Origin: Dermanyssus gallinae
Lineage: Eukaryota > Arthropoda > Arachnida > Mesostigmata > Dermanyssidae
Length of the DNA: 64,000 nucleotides
NCBI GenBank assembly: GCA_003439945.1
Contig: QVRM01005378.1
Coordinates: 1,079,501 to 1,143,500, forward strand
Direction of reading: 5' to 3'
Positions 1 through 14,410 of the stretch are shown piece after piece. Below the pieces are notes generated by a model. It searched no databases. It saw nothing but the letters and a program-made list of their open reading frames with translations, and was not told the origin of the DNA. How positions within the stretch are numbered: position 1 is the stretch's first letter; every line of letters begins with the position of its first letter. Both the position numbers and the translations under genes were made by a program.

Positions 1-926
1 ACTATGTACGCATGAGTAATGGGACTCATTCTGAAGTCTGTTATTATATATTTTTACTTCCATTGGCTATGTTTTTTCCTGCTTCAATTGTGACCTCTGA
101 ACGCAAGCCAGTCACTTAAAGAACGTTCCTCTCCATACTTGTTAACGCCCTCTCAGTAACGGCTCTGCTGGGTCCTATGTTTTGTGCTCCTATTTCAATT
201 TAATAACGTTCTACACTTAGTAATCTAGCAGGTTTAAATCTATAAAATTGAAGTGGTATAACGGAATTGAAGGCAGGAACCCTTTGATCGTGACGATGCA
301 AGTTTTGTACCATTCTGCGCACTTAAGATGGTGCACAGCCCTATTGGAATAAACGGCCCCTTGGCGACCTCTCACAGTGTCTCTCTACGGTGTTGCCACA
401 GTTGCCAGAACATCTTACGTAAATCTCATTTGTAATGATGGGATGTAAAATAGCCCCCGCTGTCAACAATAGTCAAAGCGTGGACTTGGGCCAAAAGCCT
501 CGTTTTGGCTTTTACAGCAACGCCATCTATATTGTGGGCAAGCCAAAGGATATTCATGAGGCGCCTTTAGCATCGCTTGTACACACTTATTCATCAGATA
601 GAAGTGGTTGCGAATGCGACCTCGTATAGTGTGCTTCAAGAGTCCACAAGCAATATGAGGCGAGCGACTCTTTTGCTATAGTAACCCAGGACCGTATCTG
701 CCGTAATTTGGCCACATAATGCACGTACCTCAAATCTGGGCGTTAAGGCGCGTTGCTCTTCACTTGTTCCTGAGTCGGTGGAAATAGCGACGTCTATGGA
801 TGCCGGCAAAAACGTCTTATATCTATTATAGCTTCTCCCATGGTCTTCATCGCCTAGGTGATTTCCTTCGCCACCGAAGGAAAATGGCAGCCTCTTTTTA
901 GGCTAGGTTCCAAAAACTGCTTAAAA

Positions 927-973
927 TTGTGCGATACTCGTAATATCCATTCGTTATTACGAGTATCGCACAA
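927..973. repeat. Perfect 19-bp inverted repeat (hairpin)
   Basis: Arms 927-945 and 955-973 are exact reverse complements around a 9-nt loop. The arms are not low-complexity (core GTGCGATACTCG). It could be a small hairpin RNA, the centre of a short inverted-repeat element, or chance after a local inverted duplication. The sequence alone does not decide. Confidence 0.85.
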
Positions 974-1659
974 CTTTATCAACATAAGACAACCCATATT
1001 CCAACTGGCGGACAGTCTTCGGACACAAAGGCAAGGTTGGATGCCACAACGGCAGCTTTTCGATTAATTACATTGTGCATTCTGCAATGCTTAGTTGGTC
1101 AGATAGGATTGTTTTGTTTGCTATACACTCCTCGGGCTTGTTTGAGTCTAGATATATGTTTGCTGAATAGTTGAAACTTGGTATTCTGTCTCTCTGTATG
1201 AACTATTGCTTGCCAAAAGCGAGAGAGAGAGAGAGAGAGAGCCCGGGCAAAATTACCACAACAGCAGCCGAACGTGAGAGCGTCTCGGACTTAGCTTCAG
1301 TTCATCGATTTTAACTGCACACCTACAGCGATGATAGCAGCGGCATATGACCGGTAGCGGCCTGTGAAGCGGTATGCGAAGCTGCCGCGTCGTCGGCCTT
1401 GTGTCAATATTCCTGTCTTCCCAGTTGCCAGGCGCCAACGGCGGCAGCAGCAGCAGTGGGACAGGGATAATATAGAATAACAGTAGCCGTATAATAACAG
1501 CTTGGGATACGGTTCTCTTTGTAAGGCTCGACAAGTTTATAATTTACGCAAGTCACAGGCACGCTGGCAATGCACACCTATATATTCAGCGCGGCGAAAA
1601 CCCCTCACTGGATCGATGTGTTTGTTGTTCTTCGTGTGACATTGAACGCGGAAGGCAGG

Positions 1660-1855
<196 letters not shown>

Positions 1856-2929
1856 CAAATTGTTGCGAATCACTCAGGTTTCAAAATCAGCGCATTATAT
1901 GCAGGCCGATCTAACAAACAATATCTTCAGTGCATAAAATCTCTCTACGCTAGCGTGATGTCAAGTAAACTTGCCTAGGTGTGTTGCTGACCTTTTCAAG
2001 GATGAAATAGGAGTTGCTAATGATGCAGATAGTGTGGAAGTTAAGCACATGAAAATAACCTCGCTGTATTCCATCACCGATATCAGCTCAGCCTATACAA
2101 CAAATATGTATGAATAAATATACATGCCCTGATCGCTGAAACGAGTCCCTACCGCAGACGTAGCTGAGGATCGAGTGAAAACGCTGGCACCCCGCAGCGC
2201 ACAACCACTACAGTAGGGTTGTTAAGCTACGATCACGTCTGACTTGGTTAATATGCAGCAATATTTTCGTTGGTCGATCCAATAAGAGGCTCAGACCCTG
2301 TTGCTCGAGCTGTCCAGGAGTACACCATACAAAACTCATCCTCGAGCAGGAACACTTCACAGGCGATACCGCAGACATTTATCTCACGGGACCGCAAAAC
2401 ATTAGATACGCATTTATCTACCTCGCGCGCGCAAACAGCTTGACAGAAGTAGAGAACCGAGTCTCATTAGGAACTCTTATCGTCAAGCCTCTTATCGTTG
2501 GCAAGTAACGGCGTGATTGACAAGTTTATTTTTTACCTCTATAAAGAAAACCTGAAATGTTGTTAAAACGCATACGTCCTGATGTTAGCGATAAGTGGGA
2601 ACCAGTAGTACGGTAGGACGTTTCCTTGAGACATACTAAAAGCTGAAATACATAAAAAAGGAACTGCGTTTGAGACTGGTGCTGCAGCCCCTTTTCCGGT
2701 ATGACAAAGAACCTGCTTTTTTGGAGCGAACCTTCATTGGTAACAAGAGTTGGTACCATGACTTCCAGACAGAGACAAACCGGCACAGCATCGTTAACTC
2801 CCACTCTTAAAATGTATATTATACTCAATTTGAGTGAAATAAACATAATTGTAATTGTAATTGTTAACTCCCACTCTACAATCCCTAAAAATTCAAAGCT
2901 CTGTCCTCCGCAGGCAAGATTATGCTCGT

Positions 2930-3470
2930 TGTCTTTTTCGACTTATCGAATTCTTTGAGCACGGAAAAATCATCGACAGTAACCTGTACTGTGAGACACA
3001 CCGCAGCCTACGCCACTCCATCAAAAACAAACGGCCTACTGGTCCTAGAGGGAGTGATTCTGCTTCTCGATAACGCGCGTCCATACATCTCCAGGTTGAC
3101 ACATAGTGTACTGGCCAAGTTTAAATAGGGGCAGATTAAGCATTCGCTTGACAGCCCGGACATGTCGCTCCGCGACTTCCATCGGTTTGGTCCGCTAAAA
3201 AAACACCTGAATAGCAAGCAGGCGCTTCAACTCGGACAACGAACTGAAGGTAACAGTTGAGGAGTGCCTCCTTCTTGACACAACCACAAGACTTCTGGAA
3301 CTAGGGATATCATATGGCTCGTGAAACATTGAGATAGTTGTGCTCAAGCTTCTGGTGATTGCTTTTGAATAAAAACTTCAATTACTCCTTTAGTGTCGCT
3401 TTGTACCTTCTCATTGCAACACTCCTCATACATATATGTGCGCTTCAAGACCGAAAATTCCATCACTCTT
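2930..3470 (+). pseudogene. Degenerate mariner-type transposase fragment
   Basis: Translation in shifting plus-strand frames resembles the C-terminal half of mariner transposases. In order: KIIDSNLYCETHRSL and SIKNKRP (about 2960-3035), then in the next frame EGVILLLDNARPYISRLT (about 3048-3100), then after a stop SPDM..RDFHRFGPLKKHL (about 3150-3210), then further-shifted traces such as NSDNELKVTVEE (about 3230-3265). The catalytic-core DNARP motif is recognisable. At least two frameshifts and several stops show it is dead. The N-terminal DNA-binding half and terminal repeats were not found. A Tc1 relic follows within about 250 bp on the same strand. Confidence 0.75.
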
Positions 3471-3699
3471 CACACTCGGCTTTTTGCATGTTTAGTACTT
3501 ACAACATTGCCACATTAAATTGGACTACACCATTCAAAAACAATTAAATTAGCCTTAAAACAGCAATCGCCTTATGCTGGACAACCGGACTCGTCGAGGT
3601 CCCTCAAGACCACGGTTATAATGGAAGAAAAGGTTTGACTCGTCAACAACAGGTTGATCAGATTCCGATCATCCCCTCATGTGGTGCCTTATTCGCAAG

Positions 3700-4026
3700 G
3701 GCTGTTGGTGACACCTCATCATGCTGCACGACAATGCCAGGCCGCACACCGCTGCACTTGTTCGGGGGTACCTCGCAAAAGTTAGAATTTGTTTTATAGA
3801 GAGTACAGAATGTTTTCCCGACCTTAATCCAATCGCGCATGTGTGAGGTGAGCCGAAACCGCGAGATAGAGCCAGACTTGCTCCAGTTTCAGCAACACTT
3901 AGGAGCTCATGATTGCTACAGGCTAGGAGTGTAGACTACACAACAATACCTGAGGGGCTAATTGGATTAATGGTAAGTCGCATTGCGGCCGCCAGCAGGA
4001 TACGCGAAGGTAATATTCCCGATTAA
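3700..4026 (+). pseudogene. Tc1-like transposase C-terminal relic
   Basis: One frame from about 3719 reads MLHDNARPHTAALVRGYLAK, then FPDLNPIAHV followed by a stop where Tc1 proteins normally have tryptophan (about 3841). After a shift the frame reads DYTTIPEGLIGLMVSRIAAA (about 3933-3990) and ends at TAA 4024-4026. HDNARPH, PDLNPI and the closing IP..I..L..S(M) pattern are hallmarks of Tc1-family DDE transposases, so identity is firm although the copy is inactive. The helix-turn-helix half is missing or unrecognisable. Confidence 0.8.
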
Positions 4027-6873
4027 ATTAAATCAAATAATGAGCAGTAAAATGTGCAGTACACGTGGGCATTTTTTTTCAGTGGTAGTATAGCTAATCA
4101 TTATAGATCTTACTTACATCATTAGAACAGTTACAACACACAGTCGTGTTTTAACTTTGATTAAATTGTCTTCCGACTGGTAAGACGATTTTTTACATGG
4201 CTATTCTATTATGGGGAGTGCCAAATATGCCGAAAGTCAAATGTAATGAGTAATGCGAAGTATGTGTTTTTTTAGCAGCGTATTTAATATACCATAAGCA
4301 GCATACCTTTAGTAAAAACCTGACCTAATCATCCTGACTGACCGAGATCCCAGCGCAATATTTTCGTACTGACCTGCACATATGGGGCTGTCATGTGTTA
4401 TATTCGCATGCAATATCAAACTGACGAACTTGGAAGTTTGAAAACAGTAGCAGTTCACTGTAACAACGGCGGAGCGGTATGCTCCCCCTATGAACTCCAC
4501 CCACTAACTAATACGTAATGCTGTTTAATCTTTCTGCTAGTCGCACGACCAGATGTAACTTTTCTTCGAATAAACAATATATTGGTGCTTTTCTCAGTTC
4601 GCAGGTATCAGTTTCAGTATGCATACATACACATATCGAGCGACACATTTCAGCCCAAACTCAACGTGTCTACTACATACGCAGACAAGGCTACGACTTG
4701 CGGCCGTTCTCCTCCCTAAGCGGAAGCAAGCATGTGCAAATGTGCCGCAAAAAAAACCGTACTCTTCCTTGGGTCGAAGGATCTCTTCGGAGAATTATCT
4801 TGGAGAATAGATGGCGTTTCCCAGCATGAGTGCGATCAGCCACGCGAGACACTTGAGCAGCTCTTGATGGCATCTGGGAGCGTCTGGTTGTTGCGTTCAT
4901 GTCACGTCGTCACCATTCAGAAAATCGGCCGAACCATATTAGTATATCGATTTGATAGGCTGTTGTCCTCACACAATGCATTGCAGCGAGGCGCATTATA
5001 CGTGACAGAGCGCTCGTCTCAGGTATGAAGTGATTAAGTCACAGCATCACACAGCTGAGTGGTTCGAAGTGTAGTTTACAAAAACAAATGCAATGTCTAC
5101 TCAAGGGCTCTCAGTCGCACGGCACACAATTGTCTAATTAACCGACACATGTTTGTTCATTAAGAATCTAAGACGACGATTCGCCTTGCTTCAAACAGCG
5201 GCGCTAAATGTGTGTTTCACGATGTGGGAGGCAACATTCAAATTCGAGAGAATTCGCTGAAATAGACTTAGACTTCCGTAAAACCGGAGCAGTCCGAAAC
5301 CTCGAATTGAGAACATCAACACGCTCCAATCGCTACGAGGTACGCAGTGCATGGCTTCTATCATAGGCAATGTGCCACTTCGAATTCGTAGGAGCTTTGC
5401 GAAATATCTGGATTGTATTAAATGCAGGGAACCATGTAACAGATAGCATACCCCTCGTTAAGGCGAGGTGACTTCGCTAGAAAAACCGGCATCCGAGTTA
5501 ACTCGAATATCCAGGAATTCGCAATTATAATATGCTTACAATTAAGGCACTCCCGTGAGACTATATTTTTACGAATCATGCAGTGAATAAATATAAAGTG
5601 TATTTATGTGCATGAGATTTTGCTTTTCACCTGATAATAGGAACTAAACCTGCACTGACTGAGTGAGTGCTTTGCTATTGGAGAGTTAACGGCACGCAGC
5701 CACAACTTATACCCTTGACGCTCGAAGATTTTATTCTCTCGCAAAACGACGACATCTCAACTCTCGAGAATTCTCAACGTTCTTGTTACTACAACCAAGT
5801 AGTAGACTTTGGCCGTAGGTACTTACTATGAAATGCCAGAGATTTTGCAACTAGAAACGAAAGAGTTCAGAACGGGTTAGTACTCCACGTGGTTCTCTTG
5901 TTGCTCACATCGGCTGCCTATGTAAACCTCTTACAGTGCTTGGGTTTAAATTCGATTTGACGCCGTGGTATACATTAATCATAAGGGCTAATTAAGTAGA
6001 CTAATTATTAATAACAACTGATACTAAGACGACTTCGACTAGCGCTGCAACAACTTTCACCTACGTTATCTACCAAGGCAACAATAGAGGCCATTACTAC
6101 TATCATACTAATTACTATCACAAAGATTTTTGATTCAAGAAACAAAAATAATCCATTAGCTCCATCTTAATGAGTGTATGCAAATCATGACATAGCATTT
6201 GTTTTGTGGTAGGTTTGATTTATGACAAGCTACTAAGCATCCGATACAAATTATTCAAACCTTACAATGGATCACATATAGCACGTCTCCTTCTCGTGCT
6301 CTCAAGCCTTTAAGCGTTTCGCGGGGACAAGATGATAGATCGTAAATCATGCAGATCCTTGCGGATGCAATTTGCATATTTACAACATGATCAAAGCGAT
6401 CAGAAAAAAACAAACTGGTTTAACATTAACAACCGTCATCGCAGGAGAAAATCGAGAGCATTTCCTCTAACTGAGCCAGTTGGCTGGTTTATAATTTATG
6501 ACATTGTCGCTCTAGAATACGTCGCACGGCGACATAGCCTGGAAGAGTAAAACTGAAGGACAAGAAGAAAAACGTCAGCGGTTGCGTGGTGAACTTTTTT
6601 GAAGGCCATTCCGCAGTCATGATGCTAGTCGAAATTTGGTGCTCCAGCACCGGTACCGCATCGGATGTGACGTCGTGTGAATTGCGGAATACAGTCGCAG
6701 CTTGATTGGTCAAAGACGCCTGGATATAACAGGCCGGAGAGCTTAGACCTCAACGTAACCCGACTAGCTGTGTCGCCAGATCGCCGCCAATGAGGCAGGC
6801 AAACATCTTCTTCAAGGGGGCTGAAGGACAGTACGGCCGCACAACAAAAATACCGTCGCAGTGTATATATATA

Positions 6874-6875
<2 letters not shown>

Positions 6876-6942
<67 letters not shown>
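6876..6942. repeat. (TA)n microsatellite
   Basis: About 67 bp of pure TA dinucleotides between GTATATATATACGA and AACATACGGGG. No element sequence shared with other arrays is seen at its edges. Confidence 0.98.
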
Positions 6943-6943
<1 letters not shown>

Positions 6944-7386
6944 CATACGGGGTGTATAAATGCGTTTATGTTACATCGAAGTGCTTCGATCCAGCCATCA
7001 ATTAAGCGTTTCTACCTCGTTACCTGCTATGGAACGAATCGCCGGACATACCGCGCTGTGCCATTACTGTACTGTGGTTCATGAAAGCCCTCCACGTTGC
7101 ATAGAATGTGATGAAATCCAAGGGCTGCAATAACGCCGTACTTAGCTGTCGATCTCTCACCCCGCTAGCCCGCCGGTGCTCAATGCTTCTCATTGCTGCT
7201 GTTCCATAAATTCCTAGACCTCGCTCACCTAAATTGGTTTGCCAGTTCCACATATAATCGTCAGAAGCGCACGTTTTCTTCAGATCCTCCGTCAGCAGCC
7301 AGACACCTTCCACACTCCTATTCCTGCACGTATTCGATAGCGCGAAAACACTTTTTAGAAAGAAAACTCCATTCCGTTAATTAAAA

Positions 7387-7388
<2 letters not shown>

Positions 7389-7461
<73 letters not shown>
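7389..7461. repeat. (TA)n microsatellite
   Basis: About 73 bp of pure AT dinucleotides, only about 450 bp from the array at 6876-6942. Confidence 0.98.
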
Positions 7462-7467
<6 letters not shown>

Positions 7468-9369
7468 TCCTGTATAAGAGTGAGAGTAAAACTACTGAGA
7501 TTTGTCATATTGATGTGGCTGTCTAGACAAAACTTTAGAAAATGTGCGAATGCGAGAGGAGAAGGAGCTGAAGAGAAAATCCTGCTGATATGATTACAGT
7601 AAACAGTGCTCTCCCGCACCCAAGGTCGGGTTCCCGAGTAGAGTCGCATGTTAGCAAAGCGGCGGCGTAGGCGGTTGCCAAATGCAGACCATTTTCGAGG
7701 CAATGCCATACAATACCGAGCCGGATGGAAAGGGGGCGGAGTAGAGGAACATGGGTTTAGTGGGCTTTCGAGTCTCATGCTTGTTGCGGCTAGCTGCTAG
7801 TGACGCATGTGCATCACGCACTCCCGAAACATCCCATATAAACAACAACAACAACAACAAAAGGCTCATACGTTAAACTATTCGTCCACCACGCTGATAT
7901 ATTTCGTTTCTCCGTTGAACAACTCGTTCGTTCGCATTCGCATATTTTCAAAAACCATGTTCGGACAGCCACCATATAGCGGCAACAAATGCTAGTCATT
8001 TTACTCTCGTTCATCATACCAATTAGAAAAACAATGTTTTCTACACAAAGAAGAACGAGTCCCCAGTATGGCACGTAACGTACGACACGTCACAGCAGAG
8101 ACGCAGGCTGTCACGTCCAGAAGACCCACGTCACGTCGATACAAGGACAAACCCACCGTTCTAAAGCTCTACTTCTGAACCACTGCGTCGTTTTGCCTGC
8201 TACTTCGCATCGGATCGTCCGAAATTTCAGACTGAGTGACGCGGTCTTACCGTAGCAGCTGCACGACTGTCGTGCACGACTCGACGGCGATCATATTATG
8301 CTTGTCGCTGCCAGCTTGCGTCGTAAGCAGCGCCTATTTTAAACAACAGCCAGGGAAATTAGGTTTTGAGAATCGCATCAATTACTGTTCTGTCCAAAGG
8401 TTTCGTAAGACACACGTGGCGCGGAAGCATAAGACAAATGCAGGCAAGCACCCGGCGCACATATCTGATGTAAGCTAGGGGGGTCTGATGTCGATTGTAT
8501 CGTCGAGTACGATCATGCTCGACGGGTCTTGCTGGCCCGAGCGGTTAAGGTACAGACACAGTAATGATATTAAATTGTCGCGCGCTATTTTCTCGTCACC
8601 GTTACCCTATTTTGGCTTTGTAAGCCTCTGATGGGGCAATATTTTGTGTTTTTGTTTTTGATACACTTATTCTTGAAGCATGCAATGTTACACATGCCAT
8701 TTCCTTTTTGTATATTAAGCCTGGCGTATTTTTTATGTGTCATCGAGTTCAATACGATAAGCTTCCTGGAAAATAGTTTGTGCATTCTAAGTGATTAGAC
8801 GTCGATTCGATTTCGAGCTCTGCTCTTTCAAACACAAAGTACGACTCTTGTAGAAAAAGCCATATATACAGGAATAGTAATTTGTTTCTGGTAGTAAAAC
8901 GAACGCTAACTAACTACTGCAACTACTACTAAAAAGATCGACTTTTTGAGCGACTAATAGTGTCGTAGCTTAAAACTAGCAAATCAAAACGACGTCATCA
9001 ATTTACGAAGAACAAATTACTAAATATACTATTCGTAGGCACAGCAACAACTGTCAAGTTGAAAAATGTATACTTTATTTAATCATATTGGTACGCTTCT
9101 CTCTGAAAGAACAACACGGTCAGTTTGACAAAGGAGCTCAATGTTTATTATTTCCATCGTCATTATAATTAGCATTTTCGTCTAGTTTTTAAAGTAATTG
9201 TTATTTTGTATCGGCATGATCATGATCCATTATCGTTATCACTGCTTCATATCTAAATATGTATATATTATTATTGTTATTGTTGTCGTCGTTATTGTTG
9301 TTTGTATTCATCACTCGTAAAGGTTGTTGATGCACTTATGGATATTTATACAGAGTCACGGACAGGTAG

Positions 9370-9465
9370 TAGTAGTAGTAGTAATTGTTGTTATTGTTGT
9401 TGTTGCCGCAGCTTGTATTTACTTTTCAGTGTTGTTGTTGTTATTGTTGTTGTTGTTGTTAGGTT
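9370..9465. repeat. GTA/GTT triplet tract
   Basis: Interrupted GTA and GTT triplets, part of a broader belt rich in TTATTG/TTGTTG from about 9270 to 9540. It encodes only valine/leucine runs and no domain. Confidence 0.85.
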
Positions 9466-10576
9466 TGTTGTCACTTGATGTATGTGTATCTTCTGTTAGT
9501 AGTGATGGTGGTGTCGTTGTGGCGCTCCGTTGTTGTCATAAGTAGGTAAATAAATATTTACTGTTTCAAGAATAGCATGGTCATTTGAATTAGAATTATT
9601 CTTATTATTACTATAAGATAAATCATCTGCTTAGCTATCTACTTCTCACACACATATATATATATATATAGTAGAGAATTTGTGTGTGGCCTACACACGT
9701 GGTCCGATGGCCGTAGGTAAGCAGGCAGGCAGGCAGGCTTTGTGTTGGCCTTCACACATGTCCCTATGATAGTCAGTCGAATAGTTACACTGTATGTATG
9801 ATGACGGACGAAATAAGATGTTCACCGTCATTGCCACAAATGATTTCGGCCGCTAGACAGAGGCAAAGAGACATGGTTCGATCGACACGATGATGACGAT
9901 GATTAAGGGGGCCGCGAGAGAGAGAGAGAGAGTTAACAGGGATGGACCGAAAATCGACGAACGAGACTGCAGTAATAGAGGAAACGTCTCGCTGAAATAA
10001 TTGCCTCACGTAGATCTCTAGAGGTCGTCTAGAGGAAATCTATAGCTGTCTCGATACGATGATCGATCGGCCCCTACGCAACGCATGCATACATACATAC
10101 ATACATCCATACAATCGAGTACACACACGCAGGCAGACACTATTTTACACACTGCATCCTATTCTCGTTCATATACACAGAGAGAGAGAGAGAGAAAGAA
10201 AGATAGAGAGCGCTGCTGGTCATCTGGCCAGAGATTATACACATTTAGATGTAGATAAATGTATAGCTCCGTACACCAACGTAAAGTTAGGAAAAAGCGA
10301 GCGCCGTCACGAACCACGCGCCCCGGGAACACGTACGCTAGTTTGCAAGATGAGCGACAGATGTCTGAGAGAGACACATGCGCATCATCGTAGCTTCGAG
10401 ACGACGCAGTCATGCAACAAAATGATTTCAATTTACTGGGCCAGCCGCGACATCATACGCGAGTTGAGTCGGTTGCCGATCGGAATAATGATGTTACCCC
10501 CGGCCGTCGGAAATACGCAGCGGCCAACGTCCGATAACATGTGGAAGAGATTAGCATCTCGGGCGCATCGTTATAC

Positions 10577-10622
<46 letters not shown>

Positions 10623-13600
10623 TCTGATTAGCACACATCAGCTCATTAGCCGGCGAAATAAAATAAAAAAACAGGGAAAACGGCAACTTTTCTTGCATTT
10701 GTAAACTCATTGCAGACCATGCTAGATGCGTTCAGTTCGAAGAAGAAGCGGCGCTGCTGTACGCGATTTCTGCGTTCACCCACGTTCCTTCACACATAGA
10801 AAAGTGAGTATGCGAACCACGATGATGGAGTCAAGGACGACGACAACGACCCCCTTCGTCGGCCAGCCGGGCAAGGGCAACGAGGTGTCCTTTCCCCGTT
10901 GCCACCCCCACAGGGAGAGCTTGCGCTTCCCTCTCGAACTCGAAGACGGGACAATATGTTCCCTTTTTGTGATTATATAATTTTACTAGACGCTTCCACT
11001 CAACGCCACCCCCACCCCGCCCGCCCTCCGCCTAGCCTCCACGAACACGCATTGCATTCGACATGCGGCTGTTATAAGTACATGAGAGGTGGTGACGAAC
11101 GCTGAATCAGACGCAGCGACGACCGACGTAACTTTGCCTACGATCCGCAGTGGTGGACGGGTGCATTCACAAATTCGCTTATTGATGCTGTTATGTATTG
11201 TACGCCCCGGGCATCACATCGGCAACCTCCAAGCGCAGGACTTGAACGTAGGAATACCTCCTTGGTCACGTGCCCGCCATTGAGAGTCGCGCGAAGTGGT
11301 ATAACGCACATGTGCGTAAATATGCATATATATATATATATATATATATATTGCTTACCGAATAGTAAACAACGTATAGTATCTATTAATAGAGGTGGTG
11401 GTAGTAGAAGTAGTAGCAGCAGCAGCAGCAGCAGCAGTAAAGTAGCATGGCGCCGTTTGTGCAGCATTGTCAAACTGAACGAGGATCGTTCCACGTCTTC
11501 CTCGTTAGAACTGATTGTCCCTGTTCGTACGGCGAGAGGTAAGGGGAACTAAGGGCGTTAGGAAAGAAGGAGGAGCTGTATACTGACATAGTGAAAGAGA
11601 GAATGAAAGCGAAGGAAAATAAAATAGAGAGAGATACATTATGAGAGAGAGAGAGAGAGAGAGGAGTAAGAAAGGCGATCTAAACGAATCTCGTTATAAC
11701 TACTCGTATACACCGTGCGGTTGCGGCTGTAGCTGCTTCGTCGTCCGACGATGGCCTTGGTGGTACTCGGACACTGATAGGTTGCCCGTTTCGCCGCTCT
11801 CTGTACTTGAGCCTTCACTGATTGAGAAGTCAACTAACTTGATTGGTTGGGTGTCGTTGTCTTCTCCAGCCTAAGGATGCTCGAGATATCGCCACAGCCG
11901 ATCGAGCCGTAGAAGGGCAAGAAAGGACAGAAAGCTTTTTGAAGGGTAATGAGCAATGCCATCCCGATTTGTTTCGTCCGACCGACATAGCCGAGCATCT
12001 TTGACATCGTCGACAACGACGACGACGACGACAACTGCGCAGAACGGCGCAAAAGAGAGAACGTCTTCTTCCAGGCCAGAAGATTCGGCCGAAATGCAGG
12101 CCGGCTCGTGTTCCCCTTAGGCCGATCCTTCCTCGCACGGCTTGCTTGACCTTAAAATGACACCGTGTATATGCGCAACAGCGAACAGGACACCACAAGG
12201 TCCTTCGTGACGACCGGCCGGCGGGCGACATCCAGGACTGCCCAAACATGTAGCCACTACCCCAGTACAGCGTGTACAAACACATGCAGCCTCCTGAGGT
12301 TGGTGTTCACTATATGAAGGAGTAAGGCAAATAAAAGAGTAGTAAAACAGATAGAAACCGAAGATTCCGTCCTCGATCGGCACAGGAGGCATGAATCAGG
12401 AGGCTCAGGCCGAGAAAGGCAGCGACTCGATTTTTCGAACTTGGCACATGCAGCTCACTTTCGTTGCATTTAAACAGGTGTATTCTAATAAACGATGATG
12501 CTAGTGATGATGATGATGACGAGTATGCCGACGAAAATGGCTCATTGAGTTTACGTGACTATCAGTGCCAATATGGGCAACAAACGTTTGCAGTACTTAT
12601 TATCCAGCCAGCGTGAGCAATTAGAGGCCAAACTGAGGAAGTAATCAGCGCAGCATCGCTAAAGACTACGGATTTCTACTACGATAATTAGTACTGCTAC
12701 TACTAATATTACTTAACCATGACTACCCCTAAATGGCACGGTGAACTCACGTCCTGAATGGACGTGACACTATAGTCACGAACAAAGAGTGTGCTCCCGC
12801 CGAGATAAAACGCGAGAGACACCAAACGAAGGCGCTTACTGCAGAATCATTAGTGCCTTTGACGGGAACATTTGAAACTCCGTAGCCCATATGTATATAT
12901 ATATAGATATGTATACAGAATATGACAACATTTTTTAATAATCGATATAAGGATTTATATCGATTCTCGATCGAGCAAAAACACTTATGTCACAAATTGT
13001 AGTAATTTCACTCTTACTCCGAAACAAGACTTCTCAGAGACCATATTCCATTGGAAAAACAATTTTCTTTAACGAGTTCTACAAATGACCTTATATCGAG
13101 TATCAAACATTTTTTGTCACACCCTGTATATGGTGAAAGGAAATCAGTGCAGACTAGACAACATTTTTTTCCGTCGTATAGCTCCCTCTCTCTCTCGCTT
13201 TCTCTCTCCTTCTTTCTGATCACTGACTAATATCCATCGGTCGAACGGACTGGCACAGACCGAGGACGGTCGTATGACCCAGCCATGGCCACCTGCTGCG
13301 TGATTCAGTCTAGTAACGAACGGAGTAGCTAATTATTGCCAATTTACACGTGGCACGTGGCCAGTGGATCAGTGGGTTCAAATCGCCGCCGCCGCCGCCG
13401 ACGCCGGGCGACTGTGGTGTGATGCTTTTGATGTCGCGTGACAAAAGGACAACAACAACGAAGAAGAAGCAAGAGCAAGAGAGCAACCTCATCGATCAAA
13501 GGAAGACGGCGACAGTGCAACGACAAAAACAGACAACGAATTACCAAGTTATTTCGGCATTACTCGACCGCCGCAGTAGAGTTCACCGAGAGATGCGTAA

Positions 13601-14344
13601 CGCGTGGCACCGCGCTCATCGACAGACCGTCAGCAATCCGGCCAGAAAAAGACCTGCGCTTAATGCCGCCTTCAGTTCATTCACGCTCATTCTCACGTCT
13701 CAGCACTCTGACACACACTCATACATTGGCGTGCTTACGTACACATATCTGCACATTCTCCGTCAATCCGACGGACACTTAAATAGGAACCATTTCAACA
13801 ATGCCTCTTGTTCAGCAGCATGTTACAGTGGGGGGGGAGATCAACCACTTGTGCTTTCCTGCGTGCACCCCTTTTGCTCTTTGACGCATTCCGGCCGTCA
13901 GAAGTCTCCGAAGGGCTGCTCGAAACGACCGCCGCGCCGATCTATGGATCTATGGCGCGCTACTCGAAATTTCCAATAGAGATTCCCAGATTCCTCGGAT
14001 CTTGCCTACTACAACAACTACTTTTACTACTACTACTACTCATGACTCGTTCGTTTCACTTATGAACCCTTAATCACAGATCAAAGCGCTGAGCAGCGAA
14101 ACCAGAAACGTCAAAATTGTGAAATTCTCCAAAATTACTCGATTGCTTATGTGTCTGTGTGTATATATATATATATGCTCGTACAGAAGACATGGTCTCT
14201 TCTATCTAGAAAACATTTCGACATTTGCATGAACACAACGAAATTGCGCTGACTAGGAGCTGAATGTTTCGCTGCTCAGACCAAGTATTGTTGACACCGG
14301 CAATATACCGGCTGGTACCGTTTCGCCTCACTAAATGTTAGCTA

Positions 14345-14350
<6 letters not shown>

Positions 14351-14407
<57 letters not shown>
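14351..14407. repeat. (TA)n microsatellite
   Basis: About 57 bp of pure AT dinucleotides, preceded by GCTAGTGTAC and followed by GTGGTGGCTAAATATC. Confidence 0.98.

Positions 14408-14410
<3 letters not shown>

Noticed and set aside
8524..8550. tRNA-like A-box (GGCCCGAGCGGTTAAGG)
   Set aside because: No B-box or cloverleaf follows at the right distance, so no tRNA gene or SINE can be supported.
10059..10631. 190-codon plus-strand frame
   Set aside because: Runs through CATA, GA and TA repeats at both ends and has no domain.
13350..13979. 209-codon plus-strand frame
   Set aside because: No recognisable domain and atypical composition; a competing frame overlaps it. Not enough to call a gene.
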